From contig JAFSSE010000007.1 of the NCBI GenBank assembly GCA_017445755.1, positions 1-64,000 of the forward strand: DNA of 64,000 nucleotides, read 5' to 3'. Shown here piece by piece: positions 1 to 7,630 of the stretch (the first letter of the stretch is position 1; every line of letters starts with the position of its first letter). The notes beneath the pieces were generated by a model that was not told the origin of the DNA, searched no databases, and worked only from the letters and a program-made list of their open reading frames with translations. The position numbers and the translations under genes were made by a program. The stretch comes from Bacteroidales bacterium. Its GTDB lineage: Bacteria; Bacteroidota; Bacteroidia; Bacteroidales; UBA932.

Positions 1-919
1 CTTCTCCATTGCCGCGGCCAAGCGCCCAGGAAGTACCCTGCAGCTCAGAAGGCAGATCGTCCACCAGATTCACCTCGGAGGAGGCCACGTTGCTGTGACC
101 AAGGCACATGGCGTCAAACTGAATGACCGGACAACCCGTAGAGAAATCCACATCGATATCGCTCACATGCTGCTCATACTCCGGGTCAAGCCGGTCCATG
201 GTAACGCGCTTGCGCGGAACATAGCCGGACTCATCTTCGCCGGTTACAATGGCGGAATCCTTGAAGGTCTGGCCAACGAAACCGGTTGAAGTATCCAGCC
301 AGTAGGTCTCGATGAAAACCTTCTGGCCCTTTACAGGAGCGATTCCGAGCGTTTTAAGGTAGAATTCCGTCACATCGGCATTACCCCAGTCGTCCTCCAC
401 ATTGTTGGCAATGATGACCGTCTTGCTCCAGCCGCTGGAGATGCCGGGACTCTGGGGGGCTGACATCTTCACCACCAGTTTGTAGGGGCTGGACTGGTGC
501 TTGATGCCGGTGAAGGCTACCAGGGTAGGGGTTACATAGACGGCCTCATATTTCACGTTGGGAACAGCCACCACAGAAAGCGGAGCATCGGCCAGGAGGG
601 TTTCTCCTGCCATTGCCCGGTTGGCGTTGAGGCGCACGTAAAGATTGATGCCGGACATCTGAGCCTTCTGCCCAAAGACGGAAGCACCGGAGGTGTGCTG
701 CGCCAGTTGTTCCCACTTGAGCATCTGGTCCTCGGAAAGGGTGCGGTAAGACTTCGTAATCTTGGACATCGAGGCCCTTCGTACCACCTGCGCATAGGTG
801 GCCTGACCTGTCGGCCAACTCCGAACGGAAAGGATGGTACGGCCGTCAACTTGACGTGCCGTAACACCCTTTGCCGAACCGGAGAAGCCCCCGAAAGCGA
901 TGGAAGGAAGCGCTTGCAT
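1..919 (-). CDS. Unknown protein of a Bacteroidales repeat-cassette family (3' end outside window)
   Basis: An uninterrupted frame of 306 codons runs from ATG at 919 to the window edge, so the C-terminus is missing. I do not recognise a function. The N-terminus is small-residue rich (FGGFSGSAKG), followed by a helical stretch containing KWEQLAQ, the motif SGINLYVRLN near residue 90, and then beta-rich sequence that may form two Ig/Fn3-like domains. There is no signal peptide. The same order of elements (glycine-rich start, W, SGxNLFV, beta domain) recurs in the next gene, so the two are probably distant paralogues. The layout reminds me of DUF6266-type Bacteroidota proteins, but this is only an impression. 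It has its own promoter at 968-998 and lies behind a terminator, so it is a separate transcript. Confidence 0.7.
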   Translation of the reverse strand, partial: MQALPSIAFGGFSGSAKGVTARQVDGRTILSVRSWPTGQATYAQVVRRASMSKITKSYRTLSEDQMLKWEQLAQHTSGASVFGQKAQMSGINLYVRLNANRAMAGETLLADAPLSVVAVPNVKYEAVYVTPTLVAFTGIKHQSSPYKLVVKMSAPQSPGISSGWSKTVIIANNVEDDWGNADVTEFYLKTLGIAPVKGQKVFIETYWLDTSTGFVGQTFKDSAIVTGEDESGYVPRKRVTMDRLDPEYEQHVSDIDVDFSTGCPVIQFDAMCLGHSNVASSEVNLVDDLPSELQGTSWALGRGNGE

Positions 920-967
920 AGGTTTAAGTTTAGGTTAAAGTAAGCGACACAACCCCTTGTGCTGGAA

Positions 968-998
968 CAAATATAAGAAAATTATATTTATCTGCAAA
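968..998 (-). promoter_or_regulatory. Bacteroidales promoter for the gene at 1-919
   Basis: On the minus strand TTTG (998-995) is followed after exactly 19 bases by TATATTTG (975-968), the consensus -33/-7 pair of the Bacteroidota housekeeping sigma factor. The predicted leader is about 45 bases. Confidence 0.75.
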
Positions 999-1082
999 AC
1001 AATTATTTACGCATTTTTGTATAAAGCTTTGCTTTAAGTATAAAGGCGTATAGCGGGGTATATCCGGGTGTAGCCCGGGGGC

Positions 1083-1123
1083 GAAAAAATTTCGAGCCAG
1101 CGCCAAGCAAAGGCACCGGCTCG
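1083..1123 (-). terminator. Rho-independent terminator after the gene at 1143-1856
   Basis: Arms 1093-1104 and 1112-1123 pair (CGAGCC..GTGCC with GGCGC..GGCTCG, with one internal mismatch) around a short loop. On the minus strand the hairpin is followed by AAATTTTTT. It separates the two unknown genes transcriptionally. Confidence 0.7.
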
Positions 1124-1142
1124 ACAGATGAAGCGACGATTT

Positions 1143-1856
1143 TTAGACTGAGAAGGAAAACTTCAAGGGCGTGTGAATGTTCCGGTAGCCGGTCTGCCGG
1201 TCCAGGAGAACGTACTTGCAATGGGCCGTGTATTCCGGCAAATCCAGGTCCCAGATGCCGCGGTAATCTTTGATGAGAACCTCGGCTGTCGAATCACCGG
1301 CGCTGCAGGGAGCGAGGGCGAGGAAGTTCCGCATCTTGCCTGGTTTCTTCCCACGGCCCGGATTGGTGAGCTGAATCTTTATCAGCAGGTGGTACCGCTC
1401 CGGGGAAGGGCAGTTCTCAAAGGTAAGGCGAAAGCGAAGAAGGAGATCGTCAGAATTCGGCCGGACACAGCTGGTGAATTCCAGGGCATCAATCGGGAAC
1501 TTCTCCCAGGGCTGCGGTTCCGGCGTATGCTCATTTCCGAGGGCATAGAAGCCATGATAAGCACTCACAAAGAGATTCTGCCCGCTGATATGAGAAGTGC
1601 CGTCAAATGGCGGTTTATGGCTCGGAGCGCCCTTGCCGTACTCGTGCCAGATAACCTGCTGCGTTTGAGATACCGTTCTCCAGGCAGCCATAGCCCGCCG
1701 GTGAACCTCCAGCTGCTCCAACTGAGACGCTGTACCCTTGAACTCGCACTGCGGCTTCTTCTTGTAATAGCACTTGCCGTCCATGTGATAGAAGGTCAAG
1801 TCTCCAACGGAGCCCCAACAATCGGCAATCAATATGGATGGCTTGAAGCGCGGCAT
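1143..1856 (-). CDS. Unknown protein, probable paralogue of the gene at 1-919
   Basis: A 237-residue protein without a signal peptide or recognised domain. It opens with MPRFKPS and a short beta-like segment (GSVGDLTFY.MDGK), then a helical part with WRTVSQTQQVIWHEYGK (about 58-75), HISGQNLFVSAYHGF near 92, and a beta-rich C-terminal half. SGQNLFV matches SGINLYV of the neighbouring gene at the same relative place, as do the conserved tryptophan and the charged helix before it. The antisense frame at 1173-1868 is rejected because this strand carries the paralogue signature, a -7 box and a terminator. Possible roles include a structural or surface protein of an integrated element, but nothing in the sequence fixes this. 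Confidence 0.65.
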   Translation of the reverse strand: MPRFKPSILIADCWGSVGDLTFYHMDGKCYYKKKPQCEFKGTASQLEQLEVHRRAMAAWRTVSQTQQVIWHEYGKGAPSHKPPFDGTSHISGQNLFVSAYHGFYALGNEHTPEPQPWEKFPIDALEFTSCVRPNSDDLLLRFRLTFENCPSPERYHLLIKIQLTNPGRGKKPGKMRNFLALAPCSAGDSTAEVLIKDYRGIWDLDLPEYTAHCKYVLLDRQTGYRNIHTPLKFSFSV

Positions 1857-1883
1857 AGTTTACTATAGGTCAAGTTGTTAGCA

Positions 1884-1891
1884 CAAATTTA
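1884..1891 (-). promoter_or_regulatory. -7 box TAAATTTG of the gene at 1143-1856
   Basis: TAAATTTG on the minus strand, 27 bases before the start codon at 1856. No good -33 TTTG is present. The GGTCCCA repeats begin 25 bases further upstream, where an activator or operator could bind. Confidence 0.5.
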
Positions 1892-1914
1892 CGAAAAATC
1901 AAGCGAAAAACCTT

Positions 1915-2085
1915 ATGGTCCCAGTTTTTCTGGAATATGGTCCCAGTTTCAAGGCAACTCCGGCAATTGGTCCCAGTTTTTTGACAGCAAGTGAGAAGAA
2001 GACCGTAACAAAAATCGTAACAAAAGATGTAATAGAGTTTACACAAAAAGCGCCCTTGGAAGCACTCCAAAGGCTATTTCAGTAG
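1915..2085 (+). CDS. Possible small ORF of 56 codons inside the repeat region (doubtful)
   Basis: ATG at 1915 opens a frame to TAG at 2083-2085. The product starts MVPVFLEYGPSF and contains YGPSF and IGPSF, both encoded by copies of the GGTCCCA repeat; the C-terminal half (EKKTVTKIVTKDVIEF) looks protein-like. There is no clear ribosome-binding site or promoter, and the reading frame may simply be what the repeats spell. It may also be the eroded end of an integrase-like gene. Confidence 0.18.
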   Translation: MVPVFLEYGPSFKATPAIGPSFLTASEKKTVTKIVTKDVIEFTQKAPLEALQRLFQ

Positions 2086-2136
2086 GGTTCGATTTTCCAA
2101 AGTTTCGCTCAAAAAGTGGGACCAAAAGTGGGACCA
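1916..2136. repeat. Cluster of five GGTCCCA repeats beside tRNA-Phe
   Basis: Three direct copies of TGGTCCCAGTTT start at 1916, 1938 and 1968. Two copies in inverted orientation (AAAAGTGGGACCA) lie at 2112-2123 and 2124-2136. Apart from these and the doubtful ORF, I see nothing else in the 315 bases from 1857 to 2171. Repeated short sites in both orientations next to a tRNA gene are typical of integrase arm sites. Alternatively they could be operators for the gene at 1143-1856. Confidence 0.7.
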
Positions 2137-2167
2137 AAAAGAAAAACCCGCTGAAAATCAGCGGGTT
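2135..2167 (-). terminator. Terminator of tRNA-Phe
   Basis: A perfect 10-bp hairpin (AACCCGCTGA, 3-base loop, TCAGCGGGTT at 2145-2167) is followed on the minus strand by TTTTCTTTTT. It sits five bases after the tRNA 3' end. Confidence 0.85.
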
Positions 2168-2171
2168 ACTG

Positions 2172-2244
2172 TGGTGCTGGGAAGAATCGAACTGCCGACA
2201 CATGGATTTTCAGTCCATTGCTCTACCATCTGAGCTACAGCACC
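2172..2244 (-). tRNA. tRNA-Phe (anticodon GAA)
   Basis: Read on the minus strand, a 73-base cloverleaf has acceptor arms GGTGCTG and CAGCACC plus discriminator A. The D-arm contains AGCTCAGATGGTAGAGC, the anticodon loop is CTGAAAA with GAA, and the T-arm contains GTTCGATTC. The 3' CCA is not encoded, so it must be added after transcription. A strong promoter (2261-2291) and terminator (2135-2167) show an independent single-gene transcript. The 3' side of this tRNA borders the repeat cluster and the unknown genes, the usual geometry of an integration site. Confidence 0.95.
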
Positions 2245-2260
2245 GTTTGTTTTGGGAGTA

Positions 2261-2291
2261 CAAAGATAGAGATAAAATCGGATTCTGCAAA
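2261..2291 (-). promoter_or_regulatory. Promoter of tRNA-Phe
   Basis: TTTG (2291-2288) and TATCTTTG (2268-2261) on the minus strand are separated by exactly 19 bases. The -7 box ends 16 bases before the tRNA 5' end. Confidence 0.8.
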
Positions 2292-2343
2292 AAAAATGTG
2301 TAATTGTATTCAACTTTTGTTATCTTCGTAAAGTGATTGAACA

Positions 2344-4407
2344 ATGATGGACGAAAGGTACATAGAAGTTATTCTGCCGCTGAAATTGGATTGGAATCCT
2401 GTTTATAAGACCTCCGATCCAAGGATAGTGGTAGGTAGCCGTGTACGTGTAAGATTTTCCGGAAGAGACTATACGGCGGTCGTTTCTGCGGTAAATGTCA
2501 GCCCGGGGAATACGGAGCCCGGAAAAATACGTGAGATTGTAGCGGCGGATGATTCCTTTATGCCTTCAGTGAAGGAGGAAATAGAGTTCTGGAAGGTTGT
2601 GGCGGATTATTATTTGTGTACGGTAGGGGAGGTCTTCAAGGCCGCTTATCCTTCGATGAAAATAGATAATGACGAGGCGAGGAAAAGGCGTGAAGAGCGG
2701 CTGAGGGCAAGCGTTGAAAAATACGAAAGGATGCTCTCAAGGGCACGAAAAGACGAAACAAGGAAACGTTATGCAGCCCGGATTGAGCTGCTGAAAGGCC
2801 GTCAGCCAGTCTATGATTCAAGTTTCGATGAGGTACAGCTTACACCTTCCCAGAAAAGAGCCCTTACTGAGATTGAAGCGGCAGAAGAAGGTACCGTCCT
2901 CCTTAACGGAGTGACCGGAAGCGGCAAGACCGAGATTTATCTCGAACTTGCAAGGAGGACTCTTGAAAGAGGGAAAAACGTTCTTTACCTTGTCCCGGAA
3001 ATTGCCCTCAGCAGACAGCTCGAGGAGCGGATTTCAGAACGGTTCCCGGATGTGCTCGTCTTCCATTCAGGGCTTACTGCGGCTAAGAAAAGGGACGTCC
3101 CGACGGAGGTCAGATTAAGGGAAAGGTATGTGGTTCTCGGGACCCGTTCAGCCCTTTTCCTGCCTCATCATGAACTGGGGCTTGTAATAGTCGACGAGGA
3201 ATTCGACTCCTCATATAAGCAGGATTCTCCCTCGCCTCGGTACCATGGCCGGGAGACTGCAATCATGCTTTCGAAGGTTCATGGAGCTAAGGCGGTGCTG
3301 GGAAGCGCGACGCCATCGCTGGAATCCCTTTATAACTGCTCCATCGGCCGTTTCCATGAGGTCCGGTTAAGTGAACGCTACTATAGCGGAGCCCCGACGG
3401 AGGTCCTTCTTGTCGATACGGCGGCGGAACGTAAAAAAAGGGGCATGAGGGGAGACCTTTCCCAGAAGCTGATTCAGAAAATGAGGGAGACCCTGGAAAA
3501 GGGAGGGCAGGTAATGCTCCTCAGGGCCCGTCGATCCTACGCTCCGGCCGTCCAGTGCGAAGAATGCGGGGATATCCCGAAGTGCCCGGATTGCAATGTA
3601 ACCCTGACGCTTCATAAAACCTTCATGGACCGGCTTGTATGCCATTATTGCGGCCATGCAGAACCATTTACCGGCACCTGCCGGAAATGCGGGGGTCATC
3701 TTGTCCCAATAGGCGCGGGGACCCAGAGGATTGAGGAGGAAGTCCGGGAGCTTTTCCCGGAGGCCACGGTTTCACGGCTCGACGGAGATACTCCTGAGAA
3801 GGAAGCGAGGGGGATTATTCATGAGTTCGAAGCCGGTAAGATCCAGATACTTATCGGTACACAGATTTTGACGAAGGGTTTCGATTTCGGAGGAGTTGCC
3901 CTTGTCGGAGTCATCGAAGCTGACAGTCTTCTGGCCCAGCAGGACTTCCGGGCTGATGAAAGGGCAATCCAGCTGCTGGAACAGTTCCGGGGACGAAGTT
4001 CAAGGCGGGGGAGAGGGGGTATTCTCATGATTCAAACAAGGGAGCCGGGACACCCGGTATTCCGGGCTCTGTCAACTGGAATCATGCCGGATCTCCTTAG
4101 CGAGCGCCGCCAGGCCGGTTTCCCGCCTTATACGAGGGAGCTTAGGATTGTCATAAAAGACAGCTCCGAGCGACGGCTGGAAGCGATGTCCAGGGATCTC
4201 GCCAGAGTCCTGGACGTCCCTCTTACCGGACCTTATGCTCCTGTAAACGAACGAATTGGCGGAGAGCATTTCAGGCATATCCGAATCATGCTCCAGCGCG
4301 ACAGGAACCTTACGCCTTTAAAGAGAAAAATAGCGGCAGCGGTCTCCTCTTTCGAGAAAGACCGCCGCTACACTGGTCATATTCATATTGACGTAGATCC
4401 GATCTAG
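2344..4407 (+). CDS. priA: Primosomal replication-restart helicase PriA
   Basis: This 3'-to-5' superfamily 2 DNA helicase binds stalled forks and reloads the replicative helicase. The 687-residue protein has the N-terminal DNA-binding part (1-170) and Walker A GVTGSGKTE at 189-197. The Walker B/DEAD-like box is VDEEF near 284 (DEEH in E. coli). GSATPS precedes the C-terminal helicase lobe, which is interrupted by paired zinc motifs (CEECG, CPDC, CHYCG, CRKCGG at about 400-455). Late motifs include IGTQILTKGFDF. Length is at the low end for the family, with no sign of a frameshift. A weak -7 box (TATCTTCG at 2321) precedes it, and it stands alone, convergent with the next gene. Confidence 0.95.
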   Translation: MMDERYIEVILPLKLDWNPVYKTSDPRIVVGSRVRVRFSGRDYTAVVSAVNVSPGNTEPGKIREIVAADDSFMPSVKEEIEFWKVVADYYLCTVGEVFKAAYPSMKIDNDEARKRREERLRASVEKYERMLSRARKDETRKRYAARIELLKGRQPVYDSSFDEVQLTPSQKRALTEIEAAEEGTVLLNGVTGSGKTEIYLELARRTLERGKNVLYLVPEIALSRQLEERISERFPDVLVFHSGLTAAKKRDVPTEVRLRERYVVLGTRSALFLPHHELGLVIVDEEFDSSYKQDSPSPRYHGRETAIMLSKVHGAKAVLGSATPSLESLYNCSIGRFHEVRLSERYYSGAPTEVLLVDTAAERKKRGMRGDLSQKLIQKMRETLEKGGQVMLLRARRSYAPAVQCEECGDIPKCPDCNVTLTLHKTFMDRLVCHYCGHAEPFTGTCRKCGGHLVPIGAGTQRIEEEVRELFPEATVSRLDGDTPEKEARGIIHEFEAGKIQILIGTQILTKGFDFGGVALVGVIEADSLLAQQDFRADERAIQLLEQFRGRSSRRGRGGILMIQTREPGHPVFRALSTGIMPDLLSERRQAGFPPYTRELRIVIKDSSERRLEAMSRDLARVLDVPLTGPYAPVNERIGGEHFRHIRIMLQRDRNLTPLKRKIAAAVSSFEKDRRYTGHIHIDVDPI

Positions 4408-4420
4408 GAGCTATTTAAAA

Positions 4421-5959
4421 TTACCTCTGATTTAGGGCTTTCCGGAGCCCTTCGGGATCATTCGTCCCTATAAGGTCAACTGTTTTTGCGTATTTCTTCC
4501 AAACCTCGGGATCGTCCTGGAGGCAGAGGTTGGCTTTCAGTCCTCTCTTATGGAATTCGCTGATGAATCCCGGGTGGGCATCGTAGATTGCGGCTGAATA
4601 ATTAACCCCGTCAAGGCCCGCTGCAGCAATCTCTTCCGGCGTTTTTACGTCTTTCTCCTTTGTGCAGATATAGATAACGCGGGCATATGGATCGACTGAA
4701 ACGATGTGCTTGCAGAGCTCGAAACTGAAAGTCTGCCATACAATCATGTTCTCTACTTTCATGGATTTTGCCAAAGCGTAGCATCTGTCGAAGAGTTCGG
4801 CGTTACGCTTTTCCGATCCGTGGCGTTTCAGTTCGCAGATCAACTTAACGCGCTGGTTGTCCTGCTCTTGCTTGAGGAAGTCACGGAAAGAGGGAATCTT
4901 TTCCCCGTTTTCAAGACGAATCTGGGCTAATTCCGAGTATGGGGTATCTTTTATAACCCGTCCGAGAGGGTCCGTCCTGAAACTCTTGTCATGGTTGACC
5001 ACGAGGGAATCGTCTTTCGTCAGCCAGACGTCGAATTCGCTGCCGTAGTAGCCGCGTTCGATGGCTGCGGCAAGGGAAGCACGGGAGTTTTCAGGAATGG
5101 AATCCGGAGCATGATATCCACGATGGGCGACGATTCCAGGGCCCAGGAGGAAGGGGAGTTCTTTCTTGTCGCGGTGGATGCGATACTTGGTTTCCTTCCC
5201 AAGGACAGTCCTCTCCGCGACGCGGCGGAGATAGGAGGCGGCATCCGGGTCAATACCGCAGTTATCCACGTAACCACTGAAGGGTTTGCCGGTGATTACC
5301 AGGTAGTTGACACATGACTTAAGGTACGAGCCCTCGCTGCTCTGGTGCTTGTCATCAGGGCCAAGCAGTTTAATGTCAGGCCTTTCCGCTCTGGATGTAT
5401 TGAAGGCGTTTCCGATGGGGGAGAGCCAGAGATGGGCCTTCCGGGCCATTTCCTTCGTGCCTTTTTCAAGATGTTTGTCCAGTTCCTCGGCCGTTCCGAA
5501 GCCGCCGGCTTCCTTGCCCGGATATGACCATGTCCGCTCCAGTATCACCTTGCAGTCGGGAGAACGCATCACCACCTGGCGTTTCAGGGAAACAAGGTCG
5601 TCGTACGCCTGGACATAACCGTCGCGGGAATACTTTGCCGGAGTAACGCTCTGGTCCTGGAACAGGGCGAAGTCGTAATTGCCGGCAAGGATGGCCTTCT
5701 TGGTGTTCTGGAGCTTAAGGTGCTGACCGAAGGTCTGGCCTCCCTTAAAGTACTTTCCGATACGGATTGAGAGTCCCTGACTGGCGGCGATGTCCTTCAG
5801 CATTATGTCGCAGTCATGGTAGTAACTGAAGGAATTACCGACGCAGAGGACCCAGATTTCGTCATATCCTTTCGGAAGGGAAGGGGCCTGGAAACGCTGA
5901 GAGGCAGCCGGAAAGAGTGCCGTCAGAAGGATTAGGAGCAGGGTACAGACACGTTTCAT
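4421..5959 (-). CDS. Secreted fusion: DUF4886 (SGNH-like) plus glycerophosphodiester phosphodiesterase domain
   Basis: The start is placed at 5959 because this ATG overlaps the TGA of the upstream fur gene (ATGA) and opens a signal peptide (MKRVCTLLLILLTALFPAAS). A longer frame from 6088 would run through that gene. Residues of about 30-265 are DUF4886-like, beginning with CVGNSFSYYHDCD, an SGNH-type GNS nucleophile block. Residues of about 275-510 are a GDPD domain: AHRGYHAPDSIPENS, then EFDVWLTKDDSLVVNHDKS, which supply the family's HR, E/D and H catalytic and metal-binding residues. GDPD enzymes cleave glycerophosphodiesters to glycerol-3-phosphate and an alcohol. The joined esterase-like domain suggests that one periplasmic or extracellular protein deacylates and deglycerylates a lipid or glycan, which is inference. 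It is third in an operon with the flavoprotein and Fur. Confidence 0.85.
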   Translation of the reverse strand: MKRVCTLLLILLTALFPAASQRFQAPSLPKGYDEIWVLCVGNSFSYYHDCDIMLKDIAASQGLSIRIGKYFKGGQTFGQHLKLQNTKKAILAGNYDFALFQDQSVTPAKYSRDGYVQAYDDLVSLKRQVVMRSPDCKVILERTWSYPGKEAGGFGTAEELDKHLEKGTKEMARKAHLWLSPIGNAFNTSRAERPDIKLLGPDDKHQSSEGSYLKSCVNYLVITGKPFSGYVDNCGIDPDAASYLRRVAERTVLGKETKYRIHRDKKELPFLLGPGIVAHRGYHAPDSIPENSRASLAAAIERGYYGSEFDVWLTKDDSLVVNHDKSFRTDPLGRVIKDTPYSELAQIRLENGEKIPSFRDFLKQEQDNQRVKLICELKRHGSEKRNAELFDRCYALAKSMKVENMIVWQTFSFELCKHIVSVDPYARVIYICTKEKDVKTPEEIAAAGLDGVNYSAAIYDAHPGFISEFHKRGLKANLCLQDDPEVWKKYAKTVDLIGTNDPEGLRKALNQR

Positions 5960-6369
5960 ATGGATTTGCATTTGGGGCAGATGCCCTTGATTATATAATT
6001 GACAGTCAGGGGGGTATAATCGGAAGGAATAATGACCTTCGGAATCGGGATATCCTCGAGGCAGTAGGTTTTCCCGCATCGTTCGCACTCGAAGTGGACA
6101 TGGGCGTCCTCATCATCCGGACCGTGGCTGTGGCAGAGCTCGTAGCGGACTCCGTCGACGCTCTCGAGGACATGTACAAGATGCCTTTCGCGGAAAAGCG
6201 TCAGGGCGCGGAAAACATTGGATTTGTCGATTGAACCGATTTCGGCCTCGAGTTCCATAAGGGACATGGGACCGGTCGCATGGGAAAGCGTATCGGCAAT
6301 TATCATCCGGTTGGGGGTAGGCCGGATGGAATGATCCTGAAGAAGGTCGGTTATAGATTTACTGTCCAT
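5956..6369 (-). CDS. Fur-family metal- or peroxide-responsive repressor
   Basis: With the start at ATG 6369 the product is 137 residues, the usual length. The winged helix occupies about 8-80 (RPTPNRMIIADTL, then SNVFRALTLFRERHLV as the recognition region). The C-terminal dimer domain carries two CxxC pairs (95/98 and 131/134) that should hold structural zinc, and a histidine/acid cluster (CHSHGPDDEDAHVHF) typical of the regulatory metal site. Whether it senses iron, zinc or peroxide (Fur, Zur, PerR) cannot be told from this. A -7 box TAACTTTG ends five bases before the ATG. It starts 10 bases after the flavoprotein gene and overlaps the DUF4886-GDPD gene. Confidence 0.88.
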   Translation of the reverse strand: MDSKSITDLLQDHSIRPTPNRMIIADTLSHATGPMSLMELEAEIGSIDKSNVFRALTLFRERHLVHVLESVDGVRYELCHSHGPDDEDAHVHFECERCGKTYCLEDIPIPKVIIPSDYTPLTVNYIIKGICPKCKSI

Positions 6370-6379
6370 CTTTACAAAG

Positions 6380-7579
6380 TTATACTTTTTTCTCCACTTC
6401 GGCAATAGCAACGGCAGCTGTATAGCCCGTTGTCCATGCCGCCTGGAGATTATATCCGCCGGTCACGCCGTCTATATCCAGTACCTCCCCGGCAAAATAC
6501 AGCTGCGGGAAGGATTTGGCTTCAAGGGTCTTTGGATTAACGGCCGCGATATCAATCCCGCCGGAGGTGACAAATTCCTCCTTGAAAGGGCCCTTGCCGC
6601 TTACAGGATAGACATCATCGAGAAGTAGCGAAGCGAGCCGAGAAAGCCCTTTTCGCCCGAGTTCACCCCGGCGGATATCTTCCCGTAGTCCGGAGCGCTC
6701 TACAAGCATTGCCCATAATCTGGAAGAAAGCCCCTCCGGAGGTGTTGAAACGAGTTTTCTGGCGCTCATGACAGATGGGCCCAGGAAACTCCTAAGCATC
6801 TCTTCCGACATCTTCGGGCACCATCTTACATGGAGATTCTCCCGATATCCCTTTTCGGCAAGGTGGCGGGCTGCATAGGAGGAGAGTTTCAGGACGGCTG
6901 GCCCGCTTACGCCCCAGTCGGTAATTAGCATGGGACCATCTGCAGAAAAGCCCCCGAGGCGAAGGAGAACTGTCGCCGATGAACCCATTAGGGCTTTGAG
7001 GTCAGAATCATCTATCTTCAGCGAGAAAAGGGAGGGGACACTCTCTACGGTCGGGATTCCACGAAGGAAAGGAATTCCTTTCTGAGCTCCGCCGCTTGCA
7101 ATCAAAACCCTGTCTGCGCGCTCTGTACGTCCATTATTAAAGGTCATGGAAAAAACGTCCCCGCTTTTTTCGAGGGAAACAAGGCGGCAACCGGTCTTTA
7201 CCGTTACGCCGGAAAGAGCTCTCTCCAGGGTTCTTACAATTTCCATCGCGTCCTCCGAATCAGGGAAAACCCTTCCGCCTTCCTCCACATGGAGCTTAAC
7301 CCCTTCTTCGGAGAACCAGCGGAGTGTATCTTCCGGGCCGAAGCCCTTTAAAAGGCGGCGCATCAAAGAGGTTCCCCTTGGATAAACCTTTGATAGATCG
7401 GTTACCCCTTCGAAGGTATTTGTCAGATTGCAGCGTCCTCCGCCCGTTTTTGATACTTTTACGAGAGGTCTTGGACCATCTTCATAGATAGTGATACTCG
7501 TCCCTGTCGAGCGGCGCTTAAGCACCGCCGCAGCGAAACATCCGGCGGCGCCGGCACCTATTATCGCAACAGAACCCAT
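6380..7579 (-). CDS. YhiN/HI0933/BaiN-family flavoprotein
   Basis: A 399-residue FAD/NAD(P)-binding oxidoreductase. The N-terminal Rossmann motif is GAGAAGCFAA at 8-17. The family signature KTGGGRCNLTN follows near 45, and the C-terminal FAD-binding segment YFAGEVLDIDGVTGGYNLQ lies near 365. Members of this family include BaiN-like bile acid reductases, but most have no known substrate; reaction and partner cannot be inferred here. It is the first gene of a three-gene operon with Fur and the DUF4886-GDPD protein, and diverges from ettA across a 51-base promoter region. Confidence 0.85.
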   Translation of the reverse strand: MGSVAIIGAGAAGCFAAAVLKRRSTGTSITIYEDGPRPLVKVSKTGGGRCNLTNTFEGVTDLSKVYPRGTSLMRRLLKGFGPEDTLRWFSEEGVKLHVEEGGRVFPDSEDAMEIVRTLERALSGVTVKTGCRLVSLEKSGDVFSMTFNNGRTERADRVLIASGGAQKGIPFLRGIPTVESVPSLFSLKIDDSDLKALMGSSATVLLRLGGFSADGPMLITDWGVSGPAVLKLSSYAARHLAEKGYRENLHVRWCPKMSEEMLRSFLGPSVMSARKLVSTPPEGLSSRLWAMLVERSGLREDIRRGELGRKGLSRLASLLLDDVYPVSGKGPFKEEFVTSGGIDIAAVNPKTLEAKSFPQLYFAGEVLDIDGVTGGYNLQAAWTTGYTAAVAIAEVEKKV

Positions 7580-7582
7580 GTC

Positions 7583-7614
7583 TTTGCAAAATTAGGTAAA
7601 AATATTTAGCTTTG
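7583..7614 (+). promoter_or_regulatory. Compact back-to-back promoters of ettA and the YhiN-type gene
   Basis: For ettA, TTTG at 7583-7586 and TAGCTTTG at 7607-7614 are 20 bases apart. On the opposite strand TAATTTTG (7594-7587) is the -7 box of the flavoprotein gene, ending 7 bases before its start. The -33 of one promoter abuts the -7 of the other, so the two probably compete. Confidence 0.7.
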
Positions 7615-7630
7615 TAAAAATCCGCTGACT

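Noticed and set aside
1173..1868. Plus-strand frame opposite the gene at 1143-1856
   Set aside because: The minus-strand reading has a paralogue, a -7 box and a terminator; the plus reading has none.
2344..4407. Frameshifted or truncated priA
   Set aside because: The protein is shorter than E. coli PriA, but all helicase and zinc motifs are in order and in one frame.
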